DNA of 43,275 nt from Marinilactibacillus piezotolerans (GCF_900114235.1 NZ_FOSJ01000009.1:1-43275), one strand, 5' to 3'; shown: positions 24,979 to 35,102, counted from the stretch's first letter. Notes: a model not told the origin generated them from the sequence alone. Translations and numbers: made by a program.

Positions 24979-26688
24979 TTGCTGCAAGCATTGCATATTC
25001 AGAATTTTGCTATTATTCAAGAATTATCATTAGACTTCAGCCAGGGAATGACCGTATTGACTGGCGAAACCGGTGCAGGTAAATCAATTATAATTGATGC
25101 AGTTGGACTACTTGCTGGTGGCAGAGGATCGGCAGAATTTGTAAGATACGGTACAAAAAAATGTTTATTAGAAGGCCACTTCTCTTTGAACGAAAATCAA
25201 GAAGTTATAAAGCTGCTTGATGAACATGCGATTGATTCAGAGGATCATGTTATCATGATCCAGAGAGAAATTTTTGCTACAGGGAGAAATGTTTGTCGTG
25301 TTAATGGAACGATTGTAACGATATCTGTTTTAAAAGAAATTGGAAATGCATTGATCGATATACATGGTCAGAATGAACATCAGGAACTGATGGTACCGGA
25401 AAGTCATATTGAATTACTTGATCAATATGGCGATAAAGATTTAGCAACAGCAAAAAAACACTACAAAGAATACTATAAGCAGTATAAAGCTGTAAAAAAA
25501 GAACAAAATGAATGGCAGTATAATGAACAAGAGCTAGCTCAGAGAATGGATATACTAAGGTTCCAGGTTGATGAAATAGGGGAAGCACAGCTTGAGGATC
25601 ATGAGGAAGAAACCTTAAAAGAAGAAGAGCAAAAGCTTTCAAATCATCAATCAATAGTTGAAGCTCTTTCATCTAGTTACAATGCACTCCAAGGAGAAGA
25701 AATTAGTGGGTTGGATCTCGTTGGACAGGCAATGGATAGTTTGTCTTCGATAGAAGGAATGGATGATAAATTTAAACAAATCTCTGATACAGTTTCGGCT
25801 GCCTTTTTTCAGATTCAAGAAGCTTCAAGTGATATTTATAATGAAATGGATAATTTGGAATACGACGAAGAACGCTTAAATGATATTGAGACAAGGTTGA
25901 ATCTTATTCAGCAACTCAAACGGAAATACGGACAGTCGATTGAAGAAATCAAAGCCTTCTATGACAAAGCGGTAGCCGAACTAGAAAAAATAGAAAACCG
26001 CGAAGGCCAGATGGATCATTTAAATAAGAAGATAAAAGATTTAGAAGCTAAATTGTTGAAAGAGGCTTACGAGTTATCTAAATACAGAAGACAAGCAGCA
26101 AAAAGATTAGAAAAAGCTATACATGAGCAATTAAAAGAATTATTTATGGATAAAGTTATTTTTTCGGTAAATTTCAGTAAAGAAATGAAAGAATTTGTAA
26201 TCAAAGATGCTTATGAAAATGGGATGGATAAAGTGGAATTCTATGTAGCTACCAACCCGGGAGAACCTTTAAAGCCTTTGGTAAAAGTTGCCTCTGGTGG
26301 AGAATTATCGAGAATGATGCTAGCAATGAAAACAATTTTCTCTAAAGAGCAGGGAATGACAAGTATTATTTTTGACGAAGTGGATACGGGTGTAAGTGGT
26401 AGAGTTGCTCAGGCAATAGCAGATAAAATATATTCTGTAGCACAATATTCTCAAGTATTATGTATTACTCATTTGCCCCAAGTAGCTGCGATGGCAGATC
26501 AGCATCTTTACATCAGTAAAGTAATAGTGGACGAAAGAACTAGTACACACGTTGAAAAACTAAGTGAGGGCAGTAAAGTTGAAGAAGTGGCTCGTATGCT
26601 TGCGGGAAGCGAGATTACAAAGTTAACGATTGACACTGCTAAGGAGCTTTTAATATTAGCTTCTAAGAAAAAAGCAGATAAATACTAA
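24979..26688 (+). CDS. recN: DNA repair protein RecN
   Basis: An SMC-like ATPase that acts early at double-strand breaks. The N-terminal half has Walker A TGETGAGKSI near residues 29-38; a central antiparallel coiled coil (about 150-370) is interrupted as usual; the C-terminal half has the ABC signature VASGGELSRMMLAMK and Walker B SIIFDEVDTGVSGRVA. The 569-residue length is standard. The TTG at 24979 is chosen, eight bases behind GGGAGG, over a GTG at 24964 that would use that site as codons. It follows argR by 44 bases. Confidence 0.95.
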   Translation: MLQALHIQNFAIIQELSLDFSQGMTVLTGETGAGKSIIIDAVGLLAGGRGSAEFVRYGTKKCLLEGHFSLNENQEVIKLLDEHAIDSEDHVIMIQREIFATGRNVCRVNGTIVTISVLKEIGNALIDIHGQNEHQELMVPESHIELLDQYGDKDLATAKKHYKEYYKQYKAVKKEQNEWQYNEQELAQRMDILRFQVDEIGEAQLEDHEEETLKEEEQKLSNHQSIVEALSSSYNALQGEEISGLDLVGQAMDSLSSIEGMDDKFKQISDTVSAAFFQIQEASSDIYNEMDNLEYDEERLNDIETRLNLIQQLKRKYGQSIEEIKAFYDKAVAELEKIENREGQMDHLNKKIKDLEAKLLKEAYELSKYRRQAAKRLEKAIHEQLKELFMDKVIFSVNFSKEMKEFVIKDAYENGMDKVEFYVATNPGEPLKPLVKVASGGELSRMMLAMKTIFSKEQGMTSIIFDEVDTGVSGRVAQAIADKIYSVAQYSQVLCITHLPQVAAMADQHLYISKVIVDERTSTHVEKLSEGSKVEEVARMLAGSEITKLTIDTAKELLILASKKKADKY

Positions 26689-26701
26689 TAAAAAATAGAA
26701 A

Positions 26702-26727
26702 AAGTCATGGAAAAATATCCATGACTT
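26702..26727 (-). terminator. Terminator of the 38-residue membrane microprotein gene
   Basis: A perfect 10-bp stem AAGTCATGGA/TCCATGACTT with a six-base loop. On the minus strand it is followed by a long T-rich tract (complement of 26690-26701), starting just four bases after the microprotein stop codon. It could also slow plus-strand transcription from recN, but has no good T-run there. Confidence 0.75.
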
Positions 26728-26731
26728 AACT

Positions 26732-26848
26732 TTACATTATAGCGCCTAATAGGGATGCTATGGCTGGAACAGCCATAGTGATGACCATTGCCCAGATAAT
26801 GATTTTAGTAATGACGTTTGATTTTTTATTTTTATCGTTTTTTGCCAC
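26732..26848 (-). CDS. Small single-span membrane protein (DUF4044-like)
   Basis: A 38-residue reading frame not long enough for usual gene finders. It starts with GTG at 26848 and reads MAKNDKNKKSNVITK, then a hydrophobic helix IIIWAMVITMAVPAIASLLG, then AIM and TAA. The basic, polar N-terminus followed by one helix fits the DUF4044 family of lactic acid bacteria, whose function is unknown to me. A perfect terminator directly behind the stop supports it as a real transcript end. The ribosome site is poor (GGTG 10 bases upstream) and an in-frame stop rules out a longer start. It is convergent with recN and divergent from gnd. Confidence 0.65.
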   Translation of the reverse strand: MAKNDKNKKSNVITKIIIWAMVITMAVPAIASLLGAIM

Positions 26849-27150
26849 GAGTCTACACCAGCTTTCTTATTGATGGTTATTATTCGTTATTAGTGTAAGC
26901 AAAATGAGCTTTTTTTTCAAGAGTGTAGAAGATTGTTTTAAAAATGTTCAAAGTTTGATACTATAAAGCTAAGCAATAAAAGTATTATGCGCGATCAGTC
27001 GTTTTAATATTGATGAGGGTGTATACTTTAATCATAACGTTGGGAATTTGATCAGATAGATTGAGTAGATTCGAATAAAGGCATAACTTTTGTTCTGTGT
27101 TCTGACTGTACTTAGTCTTCAAGATCATCCTGAGAGGAGAGTTAAATAAT
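26849..27150. other. Divergent intergenic region microprotein / gnd
   Basis: 302 bases. TATAAA at 26962-26967 is the best -10 candidate for gnd, but its -35 is poor; it would leave a leader of about 175 bases. No convincing riboswitch or terminator was found in that leader. Confidence 0.4.
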
Positions 27151-28590
27151 TTGAGTAAACAACAAGTCGGCGTAGTCGGTATGGCAGTAATGGGGAAAAA
27201 CCTTGCTTTAAATATTGAAAGTCGCGGATACAGTGTATCCATCTATAATCGTACTGGATCAAAAACAGATGCAGTAATCGCTGAAAATCCAGGTAAGAAT
27301 TTAGTCGCAACACATGAGTTAAAAGAATTCGTTGATTCATTAGAGAAACCTCGTAGAATCTTGTTAATGGTTCAAGCAGGTAAAGGAACAGATGCCGTTA
27401 TCCAACAACTTCTTCCTTTCTTAGACAAAGGAGATATCCTTGTAGATGGAGGAAATACGTTCTACAAAGATACAATTCGTCGTAGTGAAGAATTAGCAGA
27501 ATCAGGAATTAACTTTATTGGAACTGGTGTATCTGGCGGAGAAGAAGGCGCACTAAAAGGTCCTGCAATCATGCCGGGTGGACAAAAAGAAGCGTATGAC
27601 TTAATCGCTCCTATTTTAGAGAAAATCGCTGCTAAAGCACCTGCAGACGGTGAACCATGTGTAACATACATCGGCCCTAATGGTGCTGGACATTATGTAA
27701 AAATGGTTCATAACGGTATCGAGTATGGAGACATGCAGTTGATTGCTGAAGCCTATCATTTGCTTCGTGATGTTGCAGAATTAACCAATGAAGAAACAGC
27801 TGAAGTCTTCCGTGAATGGAATACGACTGAACTAGATAGTTTCTTGATTGAAATTACTGCAGATGCATTAACGAAAAAAGATCCAGAAACTGGTCAGCCA
27901 ATGGTTGATGTTATTTTAGATCGTGCTGGAAACAAAGGTACAGGTAAATGGACTTCTCAAAGCGCGTTGGATCTTGGTGTACCATTACCATTGATTACTG
28001 AATCTGTATTTGCTCGTTATATCTCAGCGTTGAAATCAGAACGTGTTGCTGCAAGCAAAATTTTACCTAAACCAGATAAAAAAGCCTACGAAGGCGACAA
28101 GAAAGAATTAGTAGAAAAAATTCGTCAAGCATTATACTTTAGTAAAATCATGAGTTATGCTCAAGGTTTTGCACAAATGGGGACAGCTTCCAGAGAATAC
28201 GGCTGGGATCTGAAATATGGTGAAATCGCAAAGATTTTCCGAGCAGGATGTATTATACGTGCGGGCTTCCTTCAAAAAATCACTGAAGCCTATGATAGAA
28301 CTCCTGAATTGAAAAACTTAGTACTAGACGAATATTTCATGGACATTACTAAAAATTATCAACAAGCAGTTCGTGATCTTGTTGGAGTAGCTGTTCAATC
28401 TGGTGTTCCTGTACCAGCATTTTCTTCAGCTATTGCGTACTACGACTCTTATCGTACAGAAAACTTGCCAGCTAATATTATCCAGGCACAACGTGACTAC
28501 TTTGGAGCACACACTTACGAACGTACAGATAAAGAAGGTACTTTCCACTTTGACTGGTACGGAGATAACGGACAAGAGCAGTGGGATTGA
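27151..28590 (+). CDS. gnd: 6-phosphogluconate dehydrogenase, decarboxylating
   Basis: This enzyme oxidises 6-phosphogluconate to ribulose 5-phosphate and CO2, reducing NADP, in the pentose phosphate pathway. The N-terminal Rossmann domain begins [17 protein letters not shown]. The substrate motif [21 protein letters not shown] and the catalytic Lys in [16 protein letters not shown] are present, as is the C-terminal tail [17 protein letters not shown]. The length of 479 residues is slightly above the usual 470. It starts with TTG at 27151 behind GAGAGGAGAG. It is monocistronic with a good terminator. Confidence 0.97.
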   Translation: MSKQQVGVVGMAVMGKNLALNIESRGYSVSIYNRTGSKTDAVIAENPGKNLVATHELKEFVDSLEKPRRILLMVQAGKGTDAVIQQLLPFLDKGDILVDGGNTFYKDTIRRSEELAESGINFIGTGVSGGEEGALKGPAIMPGGQKEAYDLIAPILEKIAAKAPADGEPCVTYIGPNGAGHYVKMVHNGIEYGDMQLIAEAYHLLRDVAELTNEETAEVFREWNTTELDSFLIEITADALTKKDPETGQPMVDVILDRAGNKGTGKWTSQSALDLGVPLPLITESVFARYISALKSERVAASKILPKPDKKAYEGDKKELVEKIRQALYFSKIMSYAQGFAQMGTASREYGWDLKYGEIAKIFRAGCIIRAGFLQKITEAYDRTPELKNLVLDEYFMDITKNYQQAVRDLVGVAVQSGVPVPAFSSAIAYYDSYRTENLPANIIQAQRDYFGAHTYERTDKEGTFHFDWYGDNGQEQWD

Positions 28591-28630
28591 TTTGTTCTCA
28601 CTAGTAAATTTATGAAGTTAGGCGTATAAG

Positions 28631-28670
28631 AAAAAATGTGGGATCCACTTTTTTGGATCTCGCATTTTTT
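28631..28670 (+). terminator. Terminator of gnd
   Basis: AAAAAATGTGGGATCC pairs with GGATCTCGCATTTTTT over 16 positions with two G-U pairs and an eight-base loop, ending in six T. Confidence 0.9.
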
Positions 28671-28892
28671 GTGCGCATAGACTGAAACAAATGATAAATT
28701 CAGATATTAGAATAAAATTAGAAAAAATTATAAGCTTGCATTTTTTCTATCTGTAAACTATGTTAAACTAGTTGTGTATAGATAGTCAGAAAAGTCCATA
28801 CGCAAATTCTTATTCTTTTTTAATTTATCTAGAAAATAACAAATGAATAAAATCGTATTAAAAAAACTAAAAGATAGCTAGGAGCTGAAAAA

Positions 28893-29585
28893 ATGGGTAA
28901 AATTTTAATAATTGAAGATGAAAAAAACCTTGCTCGTTTTGTTGAATTAGAATTGAATCATGAAGGATTTGAGACTGAAGTGCGTTTTAATGGACGTACT
29001 GGTCTAGAAGCTGCCCTTGATGAAAACGAAGTATGGGATATTGTATTGCTTGATTTAATGTTGCCTGAGTTGAATGGGATAGACGTTGCCCGACGTATAC
29101 GTCAAGTAAGCAATGTTCCAATTATAATGATGACAGCGAGAGATTCTGTCATTGATCGCGTTTCAGGATTTGACCATGGTGCAGATGACTATGTTGTAAA
29201 ACCTTTCGCAATTGAAGAATTATTAGCAAGAATGCGCGCATTACTTAGACGTATTGAAATAGAAACAGAAGAAAATGCCAACAGACAAACAACTGTAACG
29301 TATAAAGATTTAACTGTTGAAAAAGAAAATAGAGTTGTACGTCGCGGAGAAGATGTAATTGAATTGACTAAACGTGAATATGAATTATTAGTTGAGTTAA
29401 TGGAAAATGTCAATGTTGTATTATCCAGAGAAGTACTCCTCAACAAAGTATGGGGATATGAAACAGAAGTGGAAACTAACGTAGTTGATGTTTATATTCG
29501 TTATTTAAGAAATAAAATTGATGTTCCAAATCGAGAAAGTTACATTCAGACTGTACGTGGCACAGGGTATGTGATGCGCACGTGA
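28893..29585 (+). CDS. csrR: Response regulator, OmpR/PhoB family (CsrR/CovR- or ArlR-like)
   Basis: A 230-residue two-component regulator. The receiver domain (1-118) has the acidic pocket IIEDEKN, phospho-acceptor Asp54 in LLDLMLPELNG, the Thr in MMTARDS and Lys in YVVKPFAIEELLAR. The winged-helix DNA-binding domain (130-230) ends ETNVVDVYIRYLRNKID and YIQTVRGTGYVMR. These blocks follow streptococcal CovR/CsrR closely; staphylococcal ArlR is the other near relative. CovRS controls capsule and exported factors in streptococci; what it controls here cannot be read from sequence. Its stop overlaps the kinase start by four bases. Confidence 0.88.
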   Translation: MGKILIIEDEKNLARFVELELNHEGFETEVRFNGRTGLEAALDENEVWDIVLLDLMLPELNGIDVARRIRQVSNVPIIMMTARDSVIDRVSGFDHGADDYVVKPFAIEELLARMRALLRRIEIETEENANRQTTVTYKDLTVEKENRVVRRGEDVIELTKREYELLVELMENVNVVLSREVLLNKVWGYETEVETNVVDVYIRYLRNKIDVPNRESYIQTVRGTGYVMRT

Positions 29586-31132
29586 ATCGGTCGTCAGCTG
29601 TAGAAAATGCACTTAACCAGAAAAAACGAATTTCATTAAGATGGAAATGGACAACTGGTGCAGCTATCGCAATATTTTTAACATATACGATTTTTTCTAC
29701 AGTCTTGTATGTTACTTTTCAACAGATTATGCTGGAGAATGAAGAAGATTCACTGAGAGAAACGGTTCAAAGCCTATCAGATCGCTTTGGTCAACAATAT
29801 TATGCTTTGACAGAAGAATCAGTGGCTGAAACTCTTGAACTTCGTCAGTTGCAGCTGCTGCCATCTTATTCTGAGCAAACTGGTCCTGAAACAACAGAAG
29901 AAAGTATATTATCAACTACCCCTTTGAGTACTAGTCATGGGGGTATGTTTATACGAGTATATGATCCTGATGGTGAATTGTTATATGAATCTTCCACAGT
30001 TGAAGCGTCGTTTGAACGAACAGATAAAATGAGAATTGATACAATCGATGGACCTAACGGAGAAGCATTCTCAGCTCGTACGCCTATTTTTTCTTATCTG
30101 AATAATGAACATATTGGGTATTTGCAAGTAGTCAATACACTTGAATCGTATCACAGATTATCCAACAGTATTTTAATGGCTATTCTAGTTACAGGTTTAA
30201 TCGCATTAATGTTTAGTGCCATTATTGGGTATATTATTGCTCGTAGATTTTTACAACCCATTAGAAAAATTACTGATGCTATGAAAACAATTGAAAGAGA
30301 ACCTGAGTCTCTTGATAGGATTGATGTTGGGGATGGACAAGATGAATTAACAGATCTTGCAAATGCCTATAACAGCATGTTGAATCGAATGCAGAGAAAT
30401 ATTGAACACCAGAAGCAGTTTGTAGAAGACGTTTCACATGAATTGAGAACCCCTGTTGCTGTAGTAGAAGGGCACTTGAAATTGCTGAATCGTTGGGGAA
30501 AAGATGATCCAACAGTGCTGGAAGAATCTCTAGATGCTTCGCTGCAAGAAATTGGAAGAATGAAAAGTTTAGTTCAAGAAATGCTTGACCTTTCCAGAGC
30601 AGAACAAGTTGAGATCCATTATAAAAATGAACAGACACCAGTGCGTCAGATTATCAATGCAACATATAATAATATCAAGTTAGTTCATCCGGATTTCACT
30701 TTTATTTTAGATGATGACTTGAGAAAAGAAGTATACGTTAATATTTATCGAAATCATTTAGAACAGATCCTTATTATTTTACTAGATAATGCAGTAAAAT
30801 ACTCCACAGATAGAAAAGAGGTACACATATCAGTATCGCTGGATGAGAGAAATGTTCAGATTGCCATTCAAGATTATGGTGAGGGCATGTCGGAAGAAGA
30901 CACTGAGAAAATTTTTAATCGTTTCTATCGCATTGATAAAGCTAGAAGTCGATATAAAGGTGGAAATGGATTGGGACTTTCCATTGCAAAACAATTACTT
31001 GAAGGATATAAGGGAAAGATCTGGGCTGAAAGTGTATTAAATCATGGTTCTATTTTTAGAATCATTTTACCGATTTTGAAAACCACTAATGAAAAAAGTA
31101 CATTAGAAAAAGAGTCACAAGCGAAGGAATAA
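29582..31132 (+). CDS. csrS: Sensor histidine kinase (CsrS/ArlS-like)
   Basis: A 516-residue membrane kinase, partner of the preceding regulator. Membrane helices lie at about 26-48 and 196-218, with an extracellular sensor loop of about 145 residues between them. A HAMP linker (about 219-272) leads to the HisKA domain with phospho-acceptor His286 in EDVSHELRTPVAVVEGHL. The HATPase domain shows LDNAVKYS (N box), IQDYGEGMSEED (G1), FNRFYRIDKARS (F box) and GGNGLGLSIAKQLL (G2). The GTG start overlaps the regulator stop (GTGA). Its last codons form the left arm of the terminator. Confidence 0.9.
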   Translation: MNRSSAVENALNQKKRISLRWKWTTGAAIAIFLTYTIFSTVLYVTFQQIMLENEEDSLRETVQSLSDRFGQQYYALTEESVAETLELRQLQLLPSYSEQTGPETTEESILSTTPLSTSHGGMFIRVYDPDGELLYESSTVEASFERTDKMRIDTIDGPNGEAFSARTPIFSYLNNEHIGYLQVVNTLESYHRLSNSILMAILVTGLIALMFSAIIGYIIARRFLQPIRKITDAMKTIEREPESLDRIDVGDGQDELTDLANAYNSMLNRMQRNIEHQKQFVEDVSHELRTPVAVVEGHLKLLNRWGKDDPTVLEESLDASLQEIGRMKSLVQEMLDLSRAEQVEIHYKNEQTPVRQIINATYNNIKLVHPDFTFILDDDLRKEVYVNIYRNHLEQILIILLDNAVKYSTDRKEVHISVSLDERNVQIAIQDYGEGMSEEDTEKIFNRFYRIDKARSRYKGGNGLGLSIAKQLLEGYKGKIWAESVLNHGSIFRIILPILKTTNEKSTLEKESQAKE

Positions 31133-31151
31133 CCTCACTTGTGACTCTTTT
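31108..31151. terminator. Bidirectional terminator between csrS and yidC
   Basis: AAAAGAGTCACAAG (31108-31121) pairs perfectly with CTTGTGACTCTTTT (31138-31151) over 14 bp with a 16-base loop. The left arm lies within the last csrS codons. T-runs occur on both strands. Confidence 0.88.
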
Positions 31152-31156
31152 ATTTG

Positions 31157-32116
31157 TCATCTCTTTTGTTTGCCTTGATTTCTTTTATTTTTACTTTCAA
31201 ATGGACTTGCGTTTTTCTTATTTCGGTTTGATGAAGAAGCATTTTGACTATTATCTACTACTTTTTCTGCTTCTTTACGTGGTTTACGTTTGCGTTCTAC
31301 TACTTGTACTTCACCATGTTTTTCTTTCAATTCTGCTTGAACTTTAGGCTTGTAATAAAAAGTTGTAATTACAGATTGCGCGATGGCTACGAAACCACCG
31401 ACGAGCCAATAGAGTGTTAAACCAGCAGGACTTGAGAAGGATATGAACAACAGCATGATCGGATTCATTAGCATCATAGTGTTAGACTGTTTTCTTTGTT
31501 CTTCGGGCATCCCTAAAAGCATAACTCTTGACTGGATATAGTAGACAGCCCCGGTTGCGAGAGCAAGTAATATACTACGCTCACCTAATCCTATCCCTAG
31601 AAAAGATGCATTTTGGATAGATTCAGACATTCTGATTGCTTGGTACATTGCTGTGAAGACGGGCATCTGAATGAGCAAAGGCAAACATCCACCAAGTCCA
31701 CCAAGCATATTCACATTGTTCTCACGGTAAAGCTCCATTAACTCTGCTTGGAGTTCTTGTTTTTGTTTTGGATCAGCTGCTTCTTTCATTTCAGCTTGAA
31801 TTTCATCAGCTGCTGGTTTTACCACGGACATTTTGACTTGCTGTTCCATAGTAGCCCGTTGTTGACGAATACTTAAAGGTAAAATCAATATTCTTACGAT
31901 AATAGTGATGGCAATAATGGCTAAGCCATAGCTGCCGAAGATACCGTGCAGCAATTCAATGAACTGTTGGGTAGGTAATACCAGATAGTCATATAAGAAT
32001 TGAGAGATTGATCCAGCAGGATTGCCAGACTCATCAATACGAATACAACCAGCCATGAATAACATTAAAGATAACATTCCGCCGGAAAGTATCCACTTTT
32101 TTGTTCTAGTTTTCAA
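31157..32116 (-). CDS. yidC: Membrane protein insertase YidC/OxaA
   Basis: YidC inserts and folds membrane proteins alone or with SecYEG. The 319-residue product has a lipoprotein signal ending in LFMAGC (Cys23). Five membrane segments follow, with the conserved groove Arg in IIVRILILPLSIRQQ. Family blocks NMLGGLGGCLPLLIQMPVFTA and SPAGLTLYWLVGG (each shortened here) are present. A basic tail of about 55 residues, rich in Lys, Asn and Arg, is like that of streptococcal YidC2, which helps bind ribosomes. It follows acyP on the same strand by 75 bases; AGTGAG...CTCACT in that gap could form a small hairpin. Confidence 0.95.
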   Translation of the reverse strand: MKTRTKKWILSGGMLSLMLFMAGCIRIDESGNPAGSISQFLYDYLVLPTQQFIELLHGIFGSYGLAIIAITIIVRILILPLSIRQQRATMEQQVKMSVVKPAADEIQAEMKEAADPKQKQELQAELMELYRENNVNMLGGLGGCLPLLIQMPVFTAMYQAIRMSESIQNASFLGIGLGERSILLALATGAVYYIQSRVMLLGMPEEQRKQSNTMMLMNPIMLLFISFSSPAGLTLYWLVGGFVAIAQSVITTFYYKPKVQAELKEKHGEVQVVERKRKPRKEAEKVVDNSQNASSSNRNKKNASPFESKNKRNQGKQKR

Positions 32117-32191
32117 TTTAATTCAATCCTTTGATTAATTAGTGAGGTGCTAAAACGCCAATTCTCACTATACCTTATAAAGTTGAATAAT

Positions 32192-32563
32192 TCAATTAGA
32201 CTGAGAAAAATTCGATTTTTCTTCAATGTTTTTATCAAATTTGACTACAACCTTGTCAACTTGAGCTGCTGGACTCGGTCCTTTACTCAAGGCTTCGATA
32301 AATTGATTAATTTGTTCAGCAGATCCTACGGCTTCTGAATAAACTGATCCATCGTTTTCATTTCTGACAATTCCTGTCACTCCAATCTCATCGGCTGTCT
32401 GTTTAGTAGTGAAACGAAAACCTACACCTTGTACAGCTCCGTAGATTTTAACGGATACTTTAACTTTATCAAGGTTTTTATCCCTTTCATTAATATATTC
32501 AATCTCAGCAGCTTCGGTATTTTTTTGCCCTTTTTTAAAAAAACCATCAAAAATCGATCCCAT
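32192..32563 (-). CDS. acyP: Acylphosphatase with N-terminal extension
   Basis: A small hydrolase that splits acyl phosphates such as acetyl phosphate. The catalytic pattern is present: VSVKIYGAVQGVGFRFTT (the phosphate loop with its Arg) and GIVRNENDGSVYSEA (the catalytic Asn). The usual protein has about 90 residues. This one has 123, because a charged segment MGSIFDGFFKKGQKNTEAAE and some ten further residues lie before the domain. The extension is real, since AAGGAGG stands seven bases before its ATG and the domain itself has no start codon. It precedes yidC and is divergent from ftsK. Confidence 0.88.
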   Translation of the reverse strand: MGSIFDGFFKKGQKNTEAAEIEYINERDKNLDKVKVSVKIYGAVQGVGFRFTTKQTADEIGVTGIVRNENDGSVYSEAVGSAEQINQFIEALSKGPSPAAQVDKVVVKFDKNIEEKSNFSQSN

Positions 32564-32598
32564 TTTTCTTCCTCCTTAAGCTTTTTTAGATATACTTA

Positions 32599-32612
32599 GT
32601 TTACAGGTAAAC
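32599..32612. promoter_or_regulatory. Palindrome in the acyP / ftsK divergent region
   Basis: GTTTAC-AG-GTAAAC is a perfect 6-bp inverted repeat with a two-base centre, about 36 bases before acyP, in the place of its promoter. It looks like a dimer operator; no regulator is identified. Confidence 0.4.
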
Positions 32613-32694
32613 GAACTGAAACGTCAAAAGTAATGAAGTGTGCTGTATAATGAATAAGGATAGGCAGAACAAACTTTCGCACCTTTTTGTTTCA

Positions 32695-32703
32695 TGTTAT
32701 AAT
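32695..32703 (+). promoter_or_regulatory. Extended -10 promoter of ftsK
   Basis: TGTTATAAT is a perfect extended -10 element 36 bases before the ftsK ATG. A second TATAAT at 32645-32650 could be an alternative. Confidence 0.55.
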
Positions 32704-32739
32704 AATCAAGAATGAAATCAACTTAAGGAGTTAATTAGA

Positions 32740-35076
32740 ATGGCTCGAGCACGTAAAAGAGGTAGACCTAAAAAGAAAAAAGCAACAGTATCAACAGAAT
32801 TAATAGGAGTGATCCTGCTTGTAATCAATTTCCTGGCAATCGGTCAATTCGGATTTGTCGGTCGTTTTTTTGCAAATATTTTGCGTTTCTTTGTTGGAGA
32901 GACCTACATAATGGCATCTGTTGCAATGGTTATAATTGGAATTTATTTATTGATTAAAGGAAATCGTCCTAGCCTTAAAAATCCTAAATGGATTGGTAGC
33001 TTTCTTGTGTTTTGCGCTCTAATAGTCTGGCAGCATGCTCAGTTGTTTTCTCCCATAATGAGTGCTGATGTCAATATTATTAATGCAACTTGGAGGATGT
33101 ACATCCCGCAGTTTAAAAGTATTGCAATTGGACAGAATATCGGTGGAGGTATGATAGGCGCAGTACTATATGCAATCAGTTACTTTTTATTTTCTTCAGT
33201 CGGAACCTATTTGATGATGATAGTCTTAACTTTTATAGGAATTATGACATTTTTCCAGTTTTCCTATAAAAATTTATTAGAAAAGTTTCGCATCGGTGGA
33301 CGAAACATAAAGAACTTTATTAAAGCTAAGATTACCTCGTTTAAAGAAAGTCAGAATAAACGAAAAGTAAATAAAGAAAAATCTAAAAGTATTAAGAAAA
33401 AAAGTGTAAATAAAGACACTGTTAATACTGAAATTCCTGCTAGTGATGATCTGGCAGAATCTGCTGCTGATGGAAAAACAGATCAAGAAGAAGTAGAGGA
33501 TACACCAACAGGACAGATGGCATTGAAAATTGAAGGCTTTCAACAGAAAAATGTCGAAAGAAATGAAAAAGAAGAACAGGCACAGTCTGATGAGGGAACG
33601 GTCGATTTCGAAATCGGAGAAGAAGAAAATGAGCAATATAAAATGCCTCCGATATCACTCTTGAATCAACGTGAAGCAGTCGATCAGTCATATGAATATT
33701 CACTTATTCAAGAAAATGTTAAAAAATTAGAAGAAACATTTGAAAGTTTTGGTGTTAAAGCAACCGTTACAAAAGCAAATCTAGGTCCTGCTGTTACAAA
33801 ATATGAGATACAGCCCGCAACAGGTGTTAAAGTCAGCAAAATTGTTGGTTTGACAGATGATATTGCACTTGCTTTAGCTGCTAAGGACATTAGAATGGAA
33901 GCACCAATTCCTGGTAAAGCACTGATTGGGATAGAAGTACCAAATTCAGAAGTAAGCATGGTTTCTTTCAGAGATGTAATTGAAGGTCAAATCAAAAATA
34001 AAGATCAATTACTCGAAGTGCCGCTTGGTAGAGATATTGGTGGTAATGTAGCAATGGCAGATCTTGCTAAAATGCCTCACTTACTGGTAGCTGGTGCAAC
34101 AGGATCCGGTAAATCTGTAGCGATAAACGGAATCATCACGAGTTTGTTGTTAAAGGCTAAGCCAAATGAAGTAAAATTGATGATGATTGATCCGAAAATG
34201 GTCGAATTGAATGTCTATAATGGTATTCCCCATTTGTTGACACCAGTTGTAACTAATCCGAAAAAAGCAGCTCAGGCTTTGCATAAAGTTGTTCAAGAGA
34301 TGGAAAGAAGATACGAATTGTTTGCTGCTAGTGGAACTAGAAACATGGCAGGATATAATCAGTTCATTAAAAAGAAAAATGAAAAAAAAGAAGAAGCTTT
34401 GCTCCCTCTTCCTTATATTGTAGTTATTGTAGATGAATTAGCAGACTTAATGATGGTAGCATCAAATGATGTAGAAGATGCGATTACTCGTCTAGCGCAA
34501 ATGGCACGTGCAGCAGGGATTCATATGATTTTAGCTACTCAAAGACCAAGTGTCGATGTTATTACTGGGATAATAAAAGCGAATGTCCCTTCCCGGATTG
34601 CTTTTGCCGTATCCAGCGGGACTGATTCTAGAACTATACTGGATGGTAATGGAGCAGAGAAACTTCTTGGTAGAGGAGACATGCTGTTCCAGCCAATGGG
34701 TGAAAATAAACCGAACCGTGTTCAAGGTGCTTTTATCTCTGATGAAGAAGTTGAAGCAGTCGTGAAGTTTGTAAAAGAACAGCAAGAAGCGAATTATGTT
34801 GAAGAAATGATTCCAAAAGATGAACCGAAAACTGAACAAGGTGAAGTAGAAGATGAACTCTATGATGAAGCCGTTGCTTTAGTTGTGGATATGCAGACAG
34901 CTAGTATCTCGTTGTTACAGAGAAGATTTAGAATTGGATATAATAGAGCGGCAAGAATAGTTGACGAAATGGAATTAAGAGGAATCGTGGGTCCTTCTGA
35001 AGGATCAAAACCGCGTGAAGTTTTAGTCCAAGCTGAACTTGAACCGAGTCAACCAAAAGACTCTTCCGAACAATAG
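32740..35076 (+). CDS. ftsK: DNA translocase FtsK/SpoIIIE (SftA/YtpT group possible)
   Basis: A 778-residue septal DNA pump that clears chromosome termini during division. A basic N-terminus ([12 protein letters not shown]) is followed by about four or five membrane helices up to residue 180, so it is a membrane-bound SpoIIIE/FtsK type, not soluble SftA. A charged linker spans 200-320. The motor domain carries Walker A GATGSGKS at 452-459 and Walker [14 protein letters not shown]. The C-terminal gamma winged helix (about 700-765, [21 protein letters not shown]) reads KOPS/SRS sites. GGAG lies before the ATG. It is monocistronic. Confidence 0.94.
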   Translation: MARARKRGRPKKKKATVSTELIGVILLVINFLAIGQFGFVGRFFANILRFFVGETYIMASVAMVIIGIYLLIKGNRPSLKNPKWIGSFLVFCALIVWQHAQLFSPIMSADVNIINATWRMYIPQFKSIAIGQNIGGGMIGAVLYAISYFLFSSVGTYLMMIVLTFIGIMTFFQFSYKNLLEKFRIGGRNIKNFIKAKITSFKESQNKRKVNKEKSKSIKKKSVNKDTVNTEIPASDDLAESAADGKTDQEEVEDTPTGQMALKIEGFQQKNVERNEKEEQAQSDEGTVDFEIGEEENEQYKMPPISLLNQREAVDQSYEYSLIQENVKKLEETFESFGVKATVTKANLGPAVTKYEIQPATGVKVSKIVGLTDDIALALAAKDIRMEAPIPGKALIGIEVPNSEVSMVSFRDVIEGQIKNKDQLLEVPLGRDIGGNVAMADLAKMPHLLVAGATGSGKSVAINGIITSLLLKAKPNEVKLMMIDPKMVELNVYNGIPHLLTPVVTNPKKAAQALHKVVQEMERRYELFAASGTRNMAGYNQFIKKKNEKKEEALLPLPYIVVIVDELADLMMVASNDVEDAITRLAQMARAAGIHMILATQRPSVDVITGIIKANVPSRIAFAVSSGTDSRTILDGNGAEKLLGRGDMLFQPMGENKPNRVQGAFISDEEVEAVVKFVKEQQEANYVEEMIPKDEPKTEQGEVEDELYDEAVALVVDMQTASISLLQRRFRIGYNRAARIVDEMELRGIVGPSEGSKPREVLVQAELEPSQPKDSSEQ

Positions 35077-35102
35077 CGTAATGTAAATATAAGGTAAAGA
35101 CT

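Noticed and set aside
26985-27340. Minus-strand frames of 85 and 71 codons over the gnd start
   Set aside because: They overlap the well-supported gnd gene, have no ribosome site and resemble nothing known.
33277-33636. Minus-strand frames across ftsK (119, 87, 83 and 102 codons)
   Set aside because: They are complements of the Lys/Glu-rich linker and motor codons, without ribosome sites or domains.
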